The notes under the pieces: generated by a model
Database searches by the model: none
What the model was told of the DNA's origin: nothing
Seen by the model: only the letters and a program-made list of their open reading frames with translations
Part shown: in pieces, positions 17,544-27,200 of the stretch
How the letters are laid out: each line of letters opens with the position of its first letter
Numbering within the stretch: the first letter of the stretch is position 1
Program-made: the position numbers and the translations under genes
NCBI GenBank assembly: GCA_002501205.1
Contig: DLRW01000054.1
Span: 1 to 36,330 of the forward strand
Direction: 5' to 3'
DNA: 36,330 bases
DNA from: Flavobacteriales bacterium UBA7878
GTDB taxonomy: Bacteria > Bacteroidota > Bacteroidia > Flavobacteriales > Schleiferiaceae

Positions 17544-18611
17544 ATGGAAACTGCAAGAAGGCACGATATCGACTGGCTACGGGTAATTGCCATCGGACTT
17601 TTATTGATCTATCATATTGCCATAGTCTTTCAGCCCTGGGCGCTCTTCATTGGTTTTATCCGCAGCGATGAACTTTTAGAAGGACTTTGGAAACCGATGT
17701 CTTTAATTAATGTTTGGCGCATTCCCTTCCTCTTCTTTGTATCGGGAATGGGTGTTTACTTCGCCATGCAAAAACGGAACATCAAGCAATTGCTGCTGGA
17801 TCGATCCAAGCGCATTCTGGTCCCTTACCTCTTTGGCATTGTTACTATCGTGCCCTTGCACTTCTTGCTCTTTCAAAACTATTACAATCAACCTCTACAC
17901 TATTTCGCCCATCCTGCCCACCTGTGGTTTTTAGGTAATATTGTCATCTATATTTCCATCCTCTTTCCCTTCTTCTTCCAGCTAATTAAAAAGCCAGAGG
18001 GTAAATTCCGCCGCAGCTTGGAAAAGATGATGCGCAGTCCCTTGGGACCCTTGGCCATCCTTCCCTTTTTCATCTTGGAAGTGCTCATCGTTCAACCTGA
18101 TATTTTTGCCCTTTATGCCCAAACATTACATGGCTACGCTATTGGTTTCCTGGCCTTCTTCTTTGGTTTTATAATGGTTTATATCGGCAAAAGCTTTTGG
18201 CAAATCTTATTAAAATGGCATTGGCTCTATTTAGCTTTAGCCTTAGGCATGGGCCTATTGCGCATCAGCATTTTGGAAGCGTACTTTACTAATGCCCTTA
18301 TGGCGATAGAATCCAATTTATGGATCTTAGGAATCTTTGGCCTGGGATACAAATACCTCAATCGCCCCAGCAAAACCCTGAGCTACTTAAGTGAAAGTGC
18401 CTATCCTATATACATCATTCACATGTTTGTGCTCTATGCGGTAGCTTCATGGGTACTTAAATTAAACCTGGACCCCTATTTAAAATTCGCACTTAGCGTA
18501 CTTTTAACCTTAGCGGGATGCTTGTTGATTTTCGAATTAATCATTAAGCGAATTCCTCTCTTGCGCCCCCTCTTTGGCATGAAGTACCGGCGGGTGCAAA
18601 AAACCAAATAA
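17544..18611 (+). CDS. Acyltransferase family 3 membrane protein (OpgC-like)
   Basis: A 355-residue polytopic protein with about ten membrane spans. It opens with RRHDIDWLRVIAIGLLLIYH, the family signature of membrane acyltransferases in which the His is catalytic, and later has HPAHLWFLGNIVIYIS and SESAYPIYIIHMFV, typical of the acyltransferase-3 and glucan C-succinylase group. It would transfer an acyl group to a cell-envelope sugar or other surface molecule at the inner membrane. The target is not evident. The gene lies 25 nt after the ankyrin lipoprotein and 4 nt before the serine hydrolase, so an operon is likely. Confidence 0.85.
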   Translation: METARRHDIDWLRVIAIGLLLIYHIAIVFQPWALFIGFIRSDELLEGLWKPMSLINVWRIPFLFFVSGMGVYFAMQKRNIKQLLLDRSKRILVPYLFGIVTIVPLHFLLFQNYYNQPLHYFAHPAHLWFLGNIVIYISILFPFFFQLIKKPEGKFRRSLEKMMRSPLGPLAILPFFILEVLIVQPDIFALYAQTLHGYAIGFLAFFFGFIMVYIGKSFWQILLKWHWLYLALALGMGLLRISILEAYFTNALMAIESNLWILGIFGLGYKYLNRPSKTLSYLSESAYPIYIIHMFVLYAVASWVLKLNLDPYLKFALSVLLTLAGCLLIFELIIKRIPLLRPLFGMKYRRVQKTK

Positions 18612-18615
18612 CTGT

Positions 18616-19650
18616 ATGAGTCCAAAGAAAATAATCGGCCTAAGCCTTATCCTCCTCTCCATGATCGGAACCTATTTATTCGCTCCCTGGCTATTGATCA
18701 AACTCTGGCTCAGCCCCTTGCCAGACAGTCCTCAAGCCCAAATTGAAGACATTTTAGACTATAAGGTAGATGGTGTCATTCTCTATATTGATCAAGCCGG
18801 GAAAGCTCCGGAAGCTTATGCTGCAGGCTGGAATAATCGCGCCAATGAGATGGCAGCCAGCCCTCAAAGCTTATTTAAGGTAGCTAGCATTAGCAAGCTC
18901 TTTATAGCCACCGCCACTACTAAATTGATTCAGGCGAAAAAACTGGATCTTGATGCTTCCCTAAGCAGCCTACTGCCTTTTACCCAAGGCCATATCGCTA
19001 ATGCTGATGGCATCACATTAAAAATGCTGATCCAACATCGCAGTGGTATCCCCAATTTCCTGGATCAACCGGATTATCCCTGGACCGATCTTTTCACCGA
19101 AGATCTTCCGGCTCTGAAATTGGTTTTTGATCTCCCGGCCGATTTTGAACCGGATGAAAAATACCAATACAGCAATACCAATTACCTACTGCTAGGCGCC
19201 ATCCTAGATAGTACTTTAGGCTACAGTCACCACCAATACATTAAGGAAGAAATTCTGGATCCCTTAGGCTTAAAACACACCTATAGCCTGCTCGACGAAG
19301 TAAATCAAGACTCTTTAATGAGCGGCTATCATATCGGCTACGAACCCGACATCAAAGGCAATAATTACATTCACCCCGGAGGGTCCATGATCTCCACGGC
19401 CCGTGATATTGCGGTATTCTTGCGCGCCCTCAATGAAGGCCGTTTCCTGAACCCGGAAGAGCAAGCGCTTTATGAATCACTTTATCGCTTGGAACATACG
19501 GGCCTCTTACCAGGCTATTCCAGCATTGCCCGCTACGATGCTGATTTGGACGCCGTGGTTGTCCTCTTTATCAATACCAGCGGTGGACTTTCTTGGAGTA
19601 TTACGGAGGCTACTTATCGGAGGGTAGTGAAGGTTTTGAAGAAGGATTGA
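18616..19650 (+). CDS. Serine hydrolase, class C beta-lactamase-like
   Basis: A 344-residue protein with an N-terminal hydrophobic anchor (about 5-30). The penicillin-binding-like fold shows the SxxK motif Ser91-Ile-Ser-Lys94 in FKVASISKLF, the YSN motif in KYQYSNTNYLLLG, and HPGGSM in place of the KTG box. Members act as D-alanyl-D-alanine peptidases, esterases or beta-lactamases; the HxG-type third motif favours an esterase or peptidase role over an antibiotic resistance role. Facing the periplasm, it may trim peptidoglycan peptides or reverse an acyl modification made by the acyltransferase just upstream (inference from the 4-nt spacing). Confidence 0.85.
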   Translation: MSPKKIIGLSLILLSMIGTYLFAPWLLIKLWLSPLPDSPQAQIEDILDYKVDGVILYIDQAGKAPEAYAAGWNNRANEMAASPQSLFKVASISKLFIATATTKLIQAKKLDLDASLSSLLPFTQGHIANADGITLKMLIQHRSGIPNFLDQPDYPWTDLFTEDLPALKLVFDLPADFEPDEKYQYSNTNYLLLGAILDSTLGYSHHQYIKEEILDPLGLKHTYSLLDEVNQDSLMSGYHIGYEPDIKGNNYIHPGGSMISTARDIAVFLRALNEGRFLNPEEQALYESLYRLEHTGLLPGYSSIARYDADLDAVVVLFINTSGGLSWSITEATYRRVVKVLKKD

Positions 19651-19883
19651 TTTATCAATATTTCAGCATGAACAGAACTATTTCAATTCTGATAAATTCC
19701 CCTGCAATCTTGAGCATTAAATAGAAGCTCTATCCAATAGCCATGGGTCCCAAAATTGTAGTTTATCTTGGTCTTTCGATTTACCTCAAAATGGAGGCAA
19801 ACCATTAAGCTGAAAGCCCAATACTTAGCTCTGTTTTTTAGTTTTAACAAGCCAAAAAGCTTGAGCTGAAGATTCTATTTACC

Positions 19884-21467
19884 ATGACCCAACAAGAAAT
19901 ACGCGAACTTGAAAAAGACCTCTGGGAAGCCGCCGATGAGCTGAGAGGTAATTCTAAACTTACAGCGGCCGAATACAAGGATCCTGTACTAGGTTTAGTT
20001 CTGCTAAGATTTGCTCAAAACCGCTACGAAAATGCCAAACTTGAAATAGAAAAAAACCTTCCTGTAAATCCTCGTACCGGTGCAAAGCGAGAAGCAAGCA
20101 AAGACGATTATGCTGCCGCCGGTGCTATAATGTTACCCGAAAAAGCCAAGTATGAATATCTGGTTGCCTTACCTGAAAGTGAAGACATATCAGAGTGCAT
20201 TAATAATGCCATGAAGCTTATTGAGGCTGAGTACCCCGACTTAGCAGGCATCCTACCTAAGAATTACCAAGAGTTAGGCGACAAACTTTTAAGGGATTTG
20301 GTGCGCGTCTTCAACAAAGATGCAGTGCGGAACGCCAAGGGCGATGTATTTGGGCGTATTTATGAATTCTTCCTGATGAAATTTTCCATGCAAGGAGCCG
20401 GAGCCCAGGAAGGAGGAGAGTTCTTCACACCCCCATCTCTGGTGAACCTGATTGTGAATTTCATCCAGCCAAATCATGGTATTATTCACGACCCAGCCTG
20501 TGGCTCGGGTGGCATGTTTGTACAAACCGCACATTTCATTAATGACCACTCCCCTAATCGTAAGGTAAATGAAGCGATAACCGTTTACGGCACTGAGCTT
20601 AAAAGCAATAATGCCAAGCTGGCTAAAATGAACCTGGCGATTCATGGAATTGAAGGGAAGGTTATTGAGAGCAATAGCTTTTATTCTGATCCTCACGACT
20701 TGGTTGGAAAATGTGATTTTGTAATGGCCAATCCCCCTTTTAATGTGGATCGGGTGGATGCAAAAAACAAGTTTTTAGCTGAGGACCCTCGCTTGCCTTT
20801 TGGGGCACCCTTAACTGGTAAAGGCACCATTAGCAATGGCAACTACCTCTTCATGCAGTATTTCTACAGCTATTTGAATGAGACTGGCCGAGCAGGTTTT
20901 GTAATGGCTTCTTCGGCTACCGATGCCGGGCATGGCGAAAAACTCATTCGCCAAAAATTGATTGAGACGGGCCATGTAGAATGCATTGTAGCGATCAGCA
21001 ATAACTTCTTTTACACCCGTAGTTTACCTTGTCATCTTTGGTTCTTCAATAAAGGCAAGAAGAAAGAGAATCTAGACAAGATTCTAATGATTGATGCCCG
21101 CAACACCTATCGCAAAGTAAGCTCCACGGTGAATGACTTTAGCGAAGACCAAATGGAAGGACTTACGGCAATTATTAATGCCTTTAGAGGTGATGATTTA
21201 GGCCTTAGGGCGGATAATGCGTGGTTTAAAGAGCACTTCCCAAAGGGAAAATACGAAGACGTAGAGGGCCTATGTAAGGTGGTAGATTTAGAGGAGGTTA
21301 TCGAGCAGGATTATAGTCTGACTCCAGGTAGATATGTGGGGGTAAGTATAGAGGTGGATATGGATTTTGATTATTCATCTAGGGTTGAAGAAATCCATTC
21401 AGAATTAGTTAAGCTAAACAAAGAGGCTGATATGTTGATGAAAAAAATCCAAGACACTGTTTTATAA
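19884..21467 (+). CDS. hsdM: Type I restriction-modification system methyltransferase subunit
   Basis: A 527-residue protein. An N-terminal helical domain (to about 150) is followed by an N6-adenine methyltransferase domain with the S-adenosylmethionine motif DPACGSGGMF near residue 203 and the catalytic NPPF near residue 284. It also has the HsdM-typical segment GEFFTPPSLV. With HsdS it methylates adenines in a bipartite recognition site, and with HsdR it forms the restriction complex. HsdS follows after 2 nt. The gap before it (19651-19883) has no clear promoter consensus. The length is normal for the family. Confidence 0.95.
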   Translation: MTQQEIRELEKDLWEAADELRGNSKLTAAEYKDPVLGLVLLRFAQNRYENAKLEIEKNLPVNPRTGAKREASKDDYAAAGAIMLPEKAKYEYLVALPESEDISECINNAMKLIEAEYPDLAGILPKNYQELGDKLLRDLVRVFNKDAVRNAKGDVFGRIYEFFLMKFSMQGAGAQEGGEFFTPPSLVNLIVNFIQPNHGIIHDPACGSGGMFVQTAHFINDHSPNRKVNEAITVYGTELKSNNAKLAKMNLAIHGIEGKVIESNSFYSDPHDLVGKCDFVMANPPFNVDRVDAKNKFLAEDPRLPFGAPLTGKGTISNGNYLFMQYFYSYLNETGRAGFVMASSATDAGHGEKLIRQKLIETGHVECIVAISNNFFYTRSLPCHLWFFNKGKKKENLDKILMIDARNTYRKVSSTVNDFSEDQMEGLTAIINAFRGDDLGLRADNAWFKEHFPKGKYEDVEGLCKVVDLEEVIEQDYSLTPGRYVGVSIEVDMDFDYSSRVEEIHSELVKLNKEADMLMKKIQDTVL

Positions 21468-21469
21468 CC

Positions 21470-22663
21470 ATGAATTGGAAAAAGGTTCCCTTAGGGCAGG
21501 TCGCTTCTTACATTACGACCAAGGTTGACGCTATCCATTTGAACGCCAGTAATTATGTGTCTGCAGACAATATGGAGGTTGATAGAGGAGGTATAACAGA
21601 CTCGGCTTATCCTCTATCCAAAGGAAGAGCCACTCGCTTTGAAAAAGGAGATATTCTTGTGTCCAATATTAGGCCCTATTTCAAAAAAATTTGGCAGGCG
21701 AAATTTACTGGAGGTTGTTCAAACGATGTTTTCGTACTTAGAGCAAAAGACGATATAATAGACCCGCGATTTCTTTACTACACTTTATCTAGGCAGGACT
21801 TTTTCGATTTTATGATGGCTGGTGCAAATGGCACAAAAATGCCTAGGGGAAACAAAAAGGCCATTCCTAAACACCTCCTGGGACTCCCCCCTCTACCTAC
21901 CCAGCGAAAAATCGCTTCCATCCTTTCCGCCTACGACGACCTTATCGAGAACAACCTCAAACGCATTAGACTGCTGGAAGAAAAAGCGCAATTGATGTAT
22001 GAGGAGTGGTTTGTACGGATGCGTTTTCCTGGGCATGAGAAGGTGAAAATGGATGAGGAGAGTGGATTGCCTGAGGGGTGGGTGAGAAAGCCTTTTTCTA
22101 GAATCGTTCAAATCAATCCAAAAACTAAGTTTAGTAAGGGCGTAAATGCACCCTATGTGCCAATGGGCTCACTTTCCGAAAGCTCGATGGTAATAACAAC
22201 TGTAGAAGAACGACCCATTAAAGGAGGGGCAAAATTCAAAAACGGCGACACGTTATTTGCTAGAATCACCCCTTGTTTAGAAAACGGAAAAACAGGTTTT
22301 GTCCAGTTTATGAAATCGGATGATGAAGTAGCATCTGGATCGACTGAATTTATTGTATTTAGGGAAACTTCAGAGCTTAGCCGTTACTCCATTTACTGTA
22401 TTTCAAGAACGGATGAATTTAGAGAGCTGGCTATTAAAAGTATGGTAGGTTCTGATGGGCGCCAAAGAGTACAAAAGGAGTGTTTCGAAAAGTTTTATGT
22501 TTCCATACCTCCTCAGAGAATCACAGAATCATTTGATAAGTCAGTCGAACCTAAATTTAAGCTCATTGAAAACCTTGTTAGGCAGAATAAAGCTCTCAAG
22601 GAGGCTAGAGACATCCTACTCCCACGCTTAATGTCCGGCCTAATTGATGTTTCTGATTTGTAA
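21470..22663 (+). CDS. hsdS: Type I restriction-modification system specificity subunit
   Basis: A 397-residue protein with the two-fold design of HsdS. Target-recognition domain 1 lies at about 1-140. A conserved spacer helix follows (PPLPTQRKIASILSAYDDLI, then NLKRIRLLEEKAQ). Target-recognition domain 2 lies at about 205-345 and a second spacer at the end (NKALKEARDILLPRLMSGLI). Each recognition domain reads one half of the DNA target. The gene begins 2 nt after hsdM. It is not followed directly by hsdR: a toxin-antitoxin-chaperone cassette intervenes. Confidence 0.93.
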   Translation: MNWKKVPLGQVASYITTKVDAIHLNASNYVSADNMEVDRGGITDSAYPLSKGRATRFEKGDILVSNIRPYFKKIWQAKFTGGCSNDVFVLRAKDDIIDPRFLYYTLSRQDFFDFMMAGANGTKMPRGNKKAIPKHLLGLPPLPTQRKIASILSAYDDLIENNLKRIRLLEEKAQLMYEEWFVRMRFPGHEKVKMDEESGLPEGWVRKPFSRIVQINPKTKFSKGVNAPYVPMGSLSESSMVITTVEERPIKGGAKFKNGDTLFARITPCLENGKTGFVQFMKSDDEVASGSTEFIVFRETSELSRYSIYCISRTDEFRELAIKSMVGSDGRQRVQKECFEKFYVSIPPQRITESFDKSVEPKFKLIENLVRQNKALKEARDILLPRLMSGLIDVSDL

Positions 22664-22836
22664 GTTAAACCTTAGCCCTGAATAAGTTCGCAATCCAGGG
22701 AAAGGAAAATCATTCGGTATTAAATGCAGATGTAATTAAACACGTACTGAAGAGAGTTGGCATTAGCTTGAGGCAAATGGATGTATATAAAAAAGTAGAT
22801 TTGATGAAATCAAAGGCTTTCATAACCGGATAGCAA

Positions 22837-22885
22837 AAATTAACTTAAAAGTGAACATCTGTTTGTAAATTAACTTAAAAGTGAA
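22837..22885 (+). promoter_or_regulatory. Direct-repeat operator and promoter of the toxin-antitoxin-chaperone cassette
   Basis: The 19-nt sequence AAATTAACTTAAAAGTGAA occurs twice, exactly repeated, at 22837-22855 and 22867-22885, 30 nt apart or about three helical turns. Between them lies TCTGTTTG (22858-22865), one mismatch from the Bacteroidota -7 consensus. The second copy runs into the GTG start of the toxin. This is the layout expected for autoregulation by the XRE antitoxin, which I infer. Confidence 0.55.
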
Positions 22886-23414
22886 TAACTTCGCGCTAGA
22901 AATATGGGATGACGAGGGAACTCGATGCACCTTCTACACAGTTAAACTAGAAGGTTTAACTGACAATGAAACCGATCGCTTCTTTGATCGCTTTACCGAG
23001 GATCAAGAAAATGAGCACTATGACGCAGCTTTAGAGCTTTACCAATTAATCTCAGACCCAATTAAAAACAAGTATGGCGCAACCAATGATTTCATTAATC
23101 GTCATGAAGCACGGGCTCAGGCCCTACCACCTAAGCCAAATGAAAGACTTGAAGAAATTGCAGTCTTAGGCAGCAACTTTCCATTACGCTTGTTTTGCTA
23201 CCGAATTAATGAGAAGATACTTATCCTCTTTAATGGAGGTATAAAGAGTGCCGCTACTGCACAAGACAGTCCAGATTTGAAAACTAAATTCAACGACGCA
23301 CAAATATTTGTCAAGAGAATTGAAGATTACTTAAAACATGGACTAATAGAAATTGACCATTCAGGTCGATTTCTTACAGATGGAACAAACACTACAGACA
23401 TCTACCTGCACTAA
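22881..23414 (+). CDS. Probable toxin, HigB/RelE-like, of a toxin-antitoxin-chaperone cassette
   Basis: A 177-residue protein starting with GTG; an in-frame TAA 15 nt upstream leaves no other good start. The C-terminal half has NFPLRLFCYRINEKILILFN, then GIKSAATAQDSP and DAQIFVKRIEDYLKHG. This pattern of a basic beta-strand, a hydrophobic strand and a final helix recalls RelE/HigB-type mRNA-cleaving toxins. The N-terminal half (ALEIWDDEGTRCTFYTVKLE) is less familiar and makes the protein longer than classic HigB (about 90-120 residues). Gene order toxin, XRE antitoxin, SecB-like chaperone is that of the HigBA-SecB systems. The antitoxin ATG follows its stop after a single base. Toxin activity is inferred from family resemblance and context. 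Confidence 0.7.
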   Translation: MNNFALEIWDDEGTRCTFYTVKLEGLTDNETDRFFDRFTEDQENEHYDAALELYQLISDPIKNKYGATNDFINRHEARAQALPPKPNERLEEIAVLGSNFPLRLFCYRINEKILILFNGGIKSAATAQDSPDLKTKFNDAQIFVKRIEDYLKHGLIEIDHSGRFLTDGTNTTDIYLH

Positions 23415-23415
23415 A

Positions 23416-23805
23416 ATGAGAAGTAAAATCGCACAAAGGTTAGAAAGCCAAGTACCTGAAGAAACCAAAATTTTCGTGGCTAAATACGCGGATATCGTGG
23501 TGCGCATAAATGCCTTAATAAAGGAAAAAGGCTACACCCAAAAAAGCCTGGCTGCACGTCTTGGTAAAAAACCATCTGAGATTAGTAAATGGCTAAATGG
23601 TGAGCACAATTTCACTTTACGCTCATTGGCTAAACTTGAGGCTGAGCTGGGAGAAACAATAATTCATGTGCCTCAGCACAGAACGTTTGTTTCTCTAAAA
23701 ACAAAGCCGATAACTATGACCGTACATAGCAATGTGGTAAGAAATACGGGCGGATTCAAAATAGCTGAAGTACAAAAAGTAGAACACCAAGGACAAGTTG
23801 CCTAA
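23416..23805 (+). CDS. XRE-family antitoxin (HigA-like) with C-terminal extension
   Basis: A 129-residue protein. The frame reaches back to 23353 but inside the toxin gene; the ATG at 23416, one base after the toxin stop, is preferred. Residues about 30-85 are a helix-turn-helix (LIKEKGYTQKSLAARLGKKP, then EISKWLNGEHNFTLRSLAKL). After it comes a tail of about 40 residues (from about 90: FVSLKTKPITMTV onward) of mixed hydrophobic and polar residues. In toxin-antitoxin-chaperone systems such a tail is the chaperone-addiction segment bound by the SecB-like protein. The protein should bind the toxin and repress the promoter at the direct repeats. The stop overlaps the start of the next gene (TAATG). 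Confidence 0.8.
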   Translation: MRSKIAQRLESQVPEETKIFVAKYADIVVRINALIKEKGYTQKSLAARLGKKPSEISKWLNGEHNFTLRSLAKLEAELGETIIHVPQHRTFVSLKTKPITMTVHSNVVRNTGGFKIAEVQKVEHQGQVA

Positions 23806-24254
23806 TGAAAGCTGAATCAAGTTTAGATGTAAAACAAATGGAGCTCCTCGACTTCCAATTAATTAAAGGAGCTATTGAAAGTCCATTTGAGTTCAACCCT
23901 AATGAAGTAGATGGCCATGACTTTGGAGTAAACTTCAATATGGGCTTTAATATTGAAGACAGCTTACTCAAGGCTGATTTTGAAGTTGACATCACCACTA
24001 AATCCAATATTGAACAAGAAGAAGCCCGCGGTCAGTTCACCTTTGCTTTCATATTTGGTATCCATAACCTTAAAGAATTAGTACGTTTTGAGGATGCCAA
24101 GCAAAACAAACCTATTGTTGATGGTAACCTTGCAAATGCTATAGCCTCGGTGACCTACTCTACCTCCAGGGGAATTCTACTAACAAGATTTCAAGGGACA
24201 GCGCTTCGTAATTTCATGCTGCCCATTATTAACCCCAATGATCTACTGAAGTAA
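23805..24254 (+). CDS. SecB-like chaperone of a toxin-antitoxin-chaperone system
   Basis: A 149-residue protein, close to the length of SecB (about 155). It begins with ELLDFQLIKGAIESPFEFNP, has alternating beta-strands (GVNFNMGFNIED, KADFEVDITT), then QFTFAFIFGIHNLKELV, and ends with a helix and the tail GTALRNFMLPIINPNDLLK, the counterpart of SecB's LLPPVNF end. Its translation is coupled to the antitoxin through a TAATG overlap. In the Mycobacterium tuberculosis HigB1-HigA1-SecB-like system the chaperone holds the antitoxin and prevents its degradation; the same role is inferred here. General export function is less likely for a copy inside a restriction locus. Confidence 0.75.
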   Translation: MKAESSLDVKQMELLDFQLIKGAIESPFEFNPNEVDGHDFGVNFNMGFNIEDSLLKADFEVDITTKSNIEQEEARGQFTFAFIFGIHNLKELVRFEDAKQNKPIVDGNLANAIASVTYSTSRGILLTRFQGTALRNFMLPIINPNDLLK

Positions 24255-24283
24255 CATAAGTGTAGACCTTAAGCTCCAGCCTG

Positions 24284-27200
24284 ATGAGTCACGAATACTC
24301 CGAAGACGGTCTTGTAGAACAGGCCACTCAAGATGTACTGGAAGAATTGGGCTGGGAAGTTATAACCGCCTGGCACAATGAAACTTTTGGTGTAAACGGC
24401 TTACTGGGCCGTGAAGACAAGAGTGAAGTAATATTAACCCCATATCTCCGAGAAGCACTCATAAAACTCAACCCCGAGCTACCAGATCAAGCTTATAATC
24501 ATGCAATTGAACTGATCTATCAAGGCATTGCGGATAAGACTCTCGCTCAGGTAAACCAGGAGAAATACCTGCTTTTTAAAAGTGGGGTTCCGGTTAGCTT
24601 CACGAATAGCAAAGGGGAATTAGTAAAGAAGCGTCTTAAAGTTTTTGATTTCAAAGACTACAGTAATAATTCATTCCTTGCCGTACGTCAGCTAGAAATA
24701 GTTGGTGAACTTTATAATCGCAGGCCAGACGTAATTGCTTTTGTAAACGGCATCCCTCTCGTTTTTATGGAGCTAAAAGCTCATAACAAGGATCTACGAA
24801 ACGCCTATGTGGATAACCTCTCGGATTACAAGGACACTATTCCTCACATTTTCCACAGCAATGGCTTTATAATTCTCAGTAATGGAACGGATGCCAAAGT
24901 AGGCGCTATAACAAGCTCCTATAAGTACTTCTTGGAATGGAAACGTATCGAGGAAGATCAGGAAGGTGTCGTAAGTCTAGACACCCTACTAAGAGGTACT
25001 TGCTCTAAGCATCACCTCATGGATATTTTCGAAAACTTCCTGCTTTTTGACACCTCCCATGGAGATGTGGTAAAGATCATGGCTAAAAATCACCAATATA
25101 TCGGTGTAAATAAGGTGATCGAAAATGTGAACAACATCCAAGACTTACAAGGGAAGCTCGGTGTTTATTGGCATACCCAGGGAAGCGGAAAATCGTATTC
25201 CATGGTTTTCCTCTGTGAGAAAATACACCGCAAACTGGGTGGTTCTTACACCTTCGTTTTAGCCGTGGATCGCACAGAATTAGAGAGCCAGCTCTATGAT
25301 ACTTTTTCTGGAGTGGGAGCCGTAAATGATAAGTCCGTCATTGCCGGAAACAAGAAAGGGATTACAGGTAGAGAGCATTTACGGGAATTGCTATCCGAAA
25401 ATCACCGTTATGTTTTCACCTTAATACATAAGTTTTCGATTAACCCCGACAGGGAGTCTGAGTATCCTCTTATTACAGATCGGAAAAACATCATTGTAAT
25501 TTCAGACGAAGCGCATCGCACCCAAGGTGGTGCCTATGCTCGAAACATGCGTTTTCATGGCATTCCCAATGCTTCCTATTTGGGCTTTACGGGTACCCCC
25601 ATAATCAAAGAAGAAGCGGAAATCACCAAAAACATATTTGGTGAATATGTATCAGTTTATGACTTCAAACGGGCTATAGAAGACGAAGCCACCCTACCCC
25701 TTCGGTATTTAAATAAGGGCGAGAAGCTAAATATTCAAAATCCGGACTTAGATGAGCGGATGGCTGAAATCTTAGAAGATGAAAATCTCGATGAAGATCA
25801 GCAAAAGAAGTTGACCTATTTATTTAAGAAAAACTACGCTGTTCTTACCGCTGAACCCAGGCTAGATGCGATTGCTAAAGATTTAGTTTGGCATTTTAAT
25901 GAACGAGGATATCAAGGTAAGGCAATGTTTGTAGCCCTGGATAAGCCTACTGCCGTAAAAATGTATCAACTCGTTCAAAGCTATTGGCCCCAGTACCTTC
26001 AAGAATTGGCCGAAAGAATTGAAAAATCGGATGACCAACAAGAAGCTCAAGAATTGCAGCGGAAATATGACCGAGTAAAGGAGACTGAAATCTGTGTGGT
26101 GGTCAGCAGCGAGCAAAACGAAGTAGACAAGTTCAAAAAAATGGGTCTAGATATCGAAACGCATCGTCGTAAAATGGTGGATCGTAATCTTGAAAAAGAA
26201 TTTAAGGACCCGGAGAACCCCTTCCGCTTGGCCATTGTCTGCGCAATGTGGATCACAGGTTTTGACGCACAATGTGTTAGCACAGTTTACTTAGATAAGC
26301 CTATTAAAGGCCATACCTTAATGCAAACAATTGCCCGAGCCAATCGGGTGTACGATGATGAAAAAGAAAATGGATTAATCGTTGATTACGGTAATGTGTA
26401 CCAACAACTCGAAAAGGCTTATTCTGTTTATGGGGAAGGTTCTAAATCTCCAGGAGACAAAGGAACGGATAAACCCACTGCCAAACCCGCGGAACTTTTA
26501 GAAGGACTAGAAGTTGAGCTTAAGGAGGCAATTGATCAAACGGAGCAAAATCTAAAGTCCCTAAACTTCGATCTCTTGGAGCTGATTAAAGCGAAGCCGA
26601 TGGCTAAGCTGGGTAAAATTAAAGAGGCCGCCGATTGTGTTTGCCTAAATGAGTCCACCCGCACAAAATTTGAAATCATGGCTCGTAATGTTTTCCGGAA
26701 ATACAAGGCTCTATTCCCAGAAATACAAGTCAAACCTTACACCAAGAAGCATGATGCCATTGAGGCTATTTACAACCAGTTAAATCAAAATGTAAAGTCC
26801 GCAGATGTTACGGAAATCATAATGAGGCTCCAACGAGAGGTAAGTGATAGCATTCGAATTATTCCTCAGAGTGTAGAGGAGAAGCAATCTGGATATATCG
26901 ATTTAAGCAGGCTCGATTTTCAAGCCCTTAAAGCCGCTTTTGCCAAAGCTCCTCGTAAAAACACATTAACCTACGATTTGCAGCAAGCTATAGAAATAAA
27001 ACTGGAGCAAATGCTCAAGGAAAATCCATTGCGACTGGATTTTTACGAGCGCTATAAGCAAATCATTGATGAATACAACCGAGGAAAGGATCTTGAAAAT
27101 ACCCAGCGCACTTTTGATGAACTCACGGCCTTTATCGAAAGCCTTGGCACCGAAGAGAAACGAGCGGTAAGAGAAAAACTGGGTGATGAAGAAACTTTAG

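Noticed and set aside
18616..19650. Antibiotic-resistance beta-lactamase
   Set aside because: The fold and SxxK/YSN motifs are shared by many esterases and peptidases; HPGG replaces the KTG box and the operon context is envelope modification.
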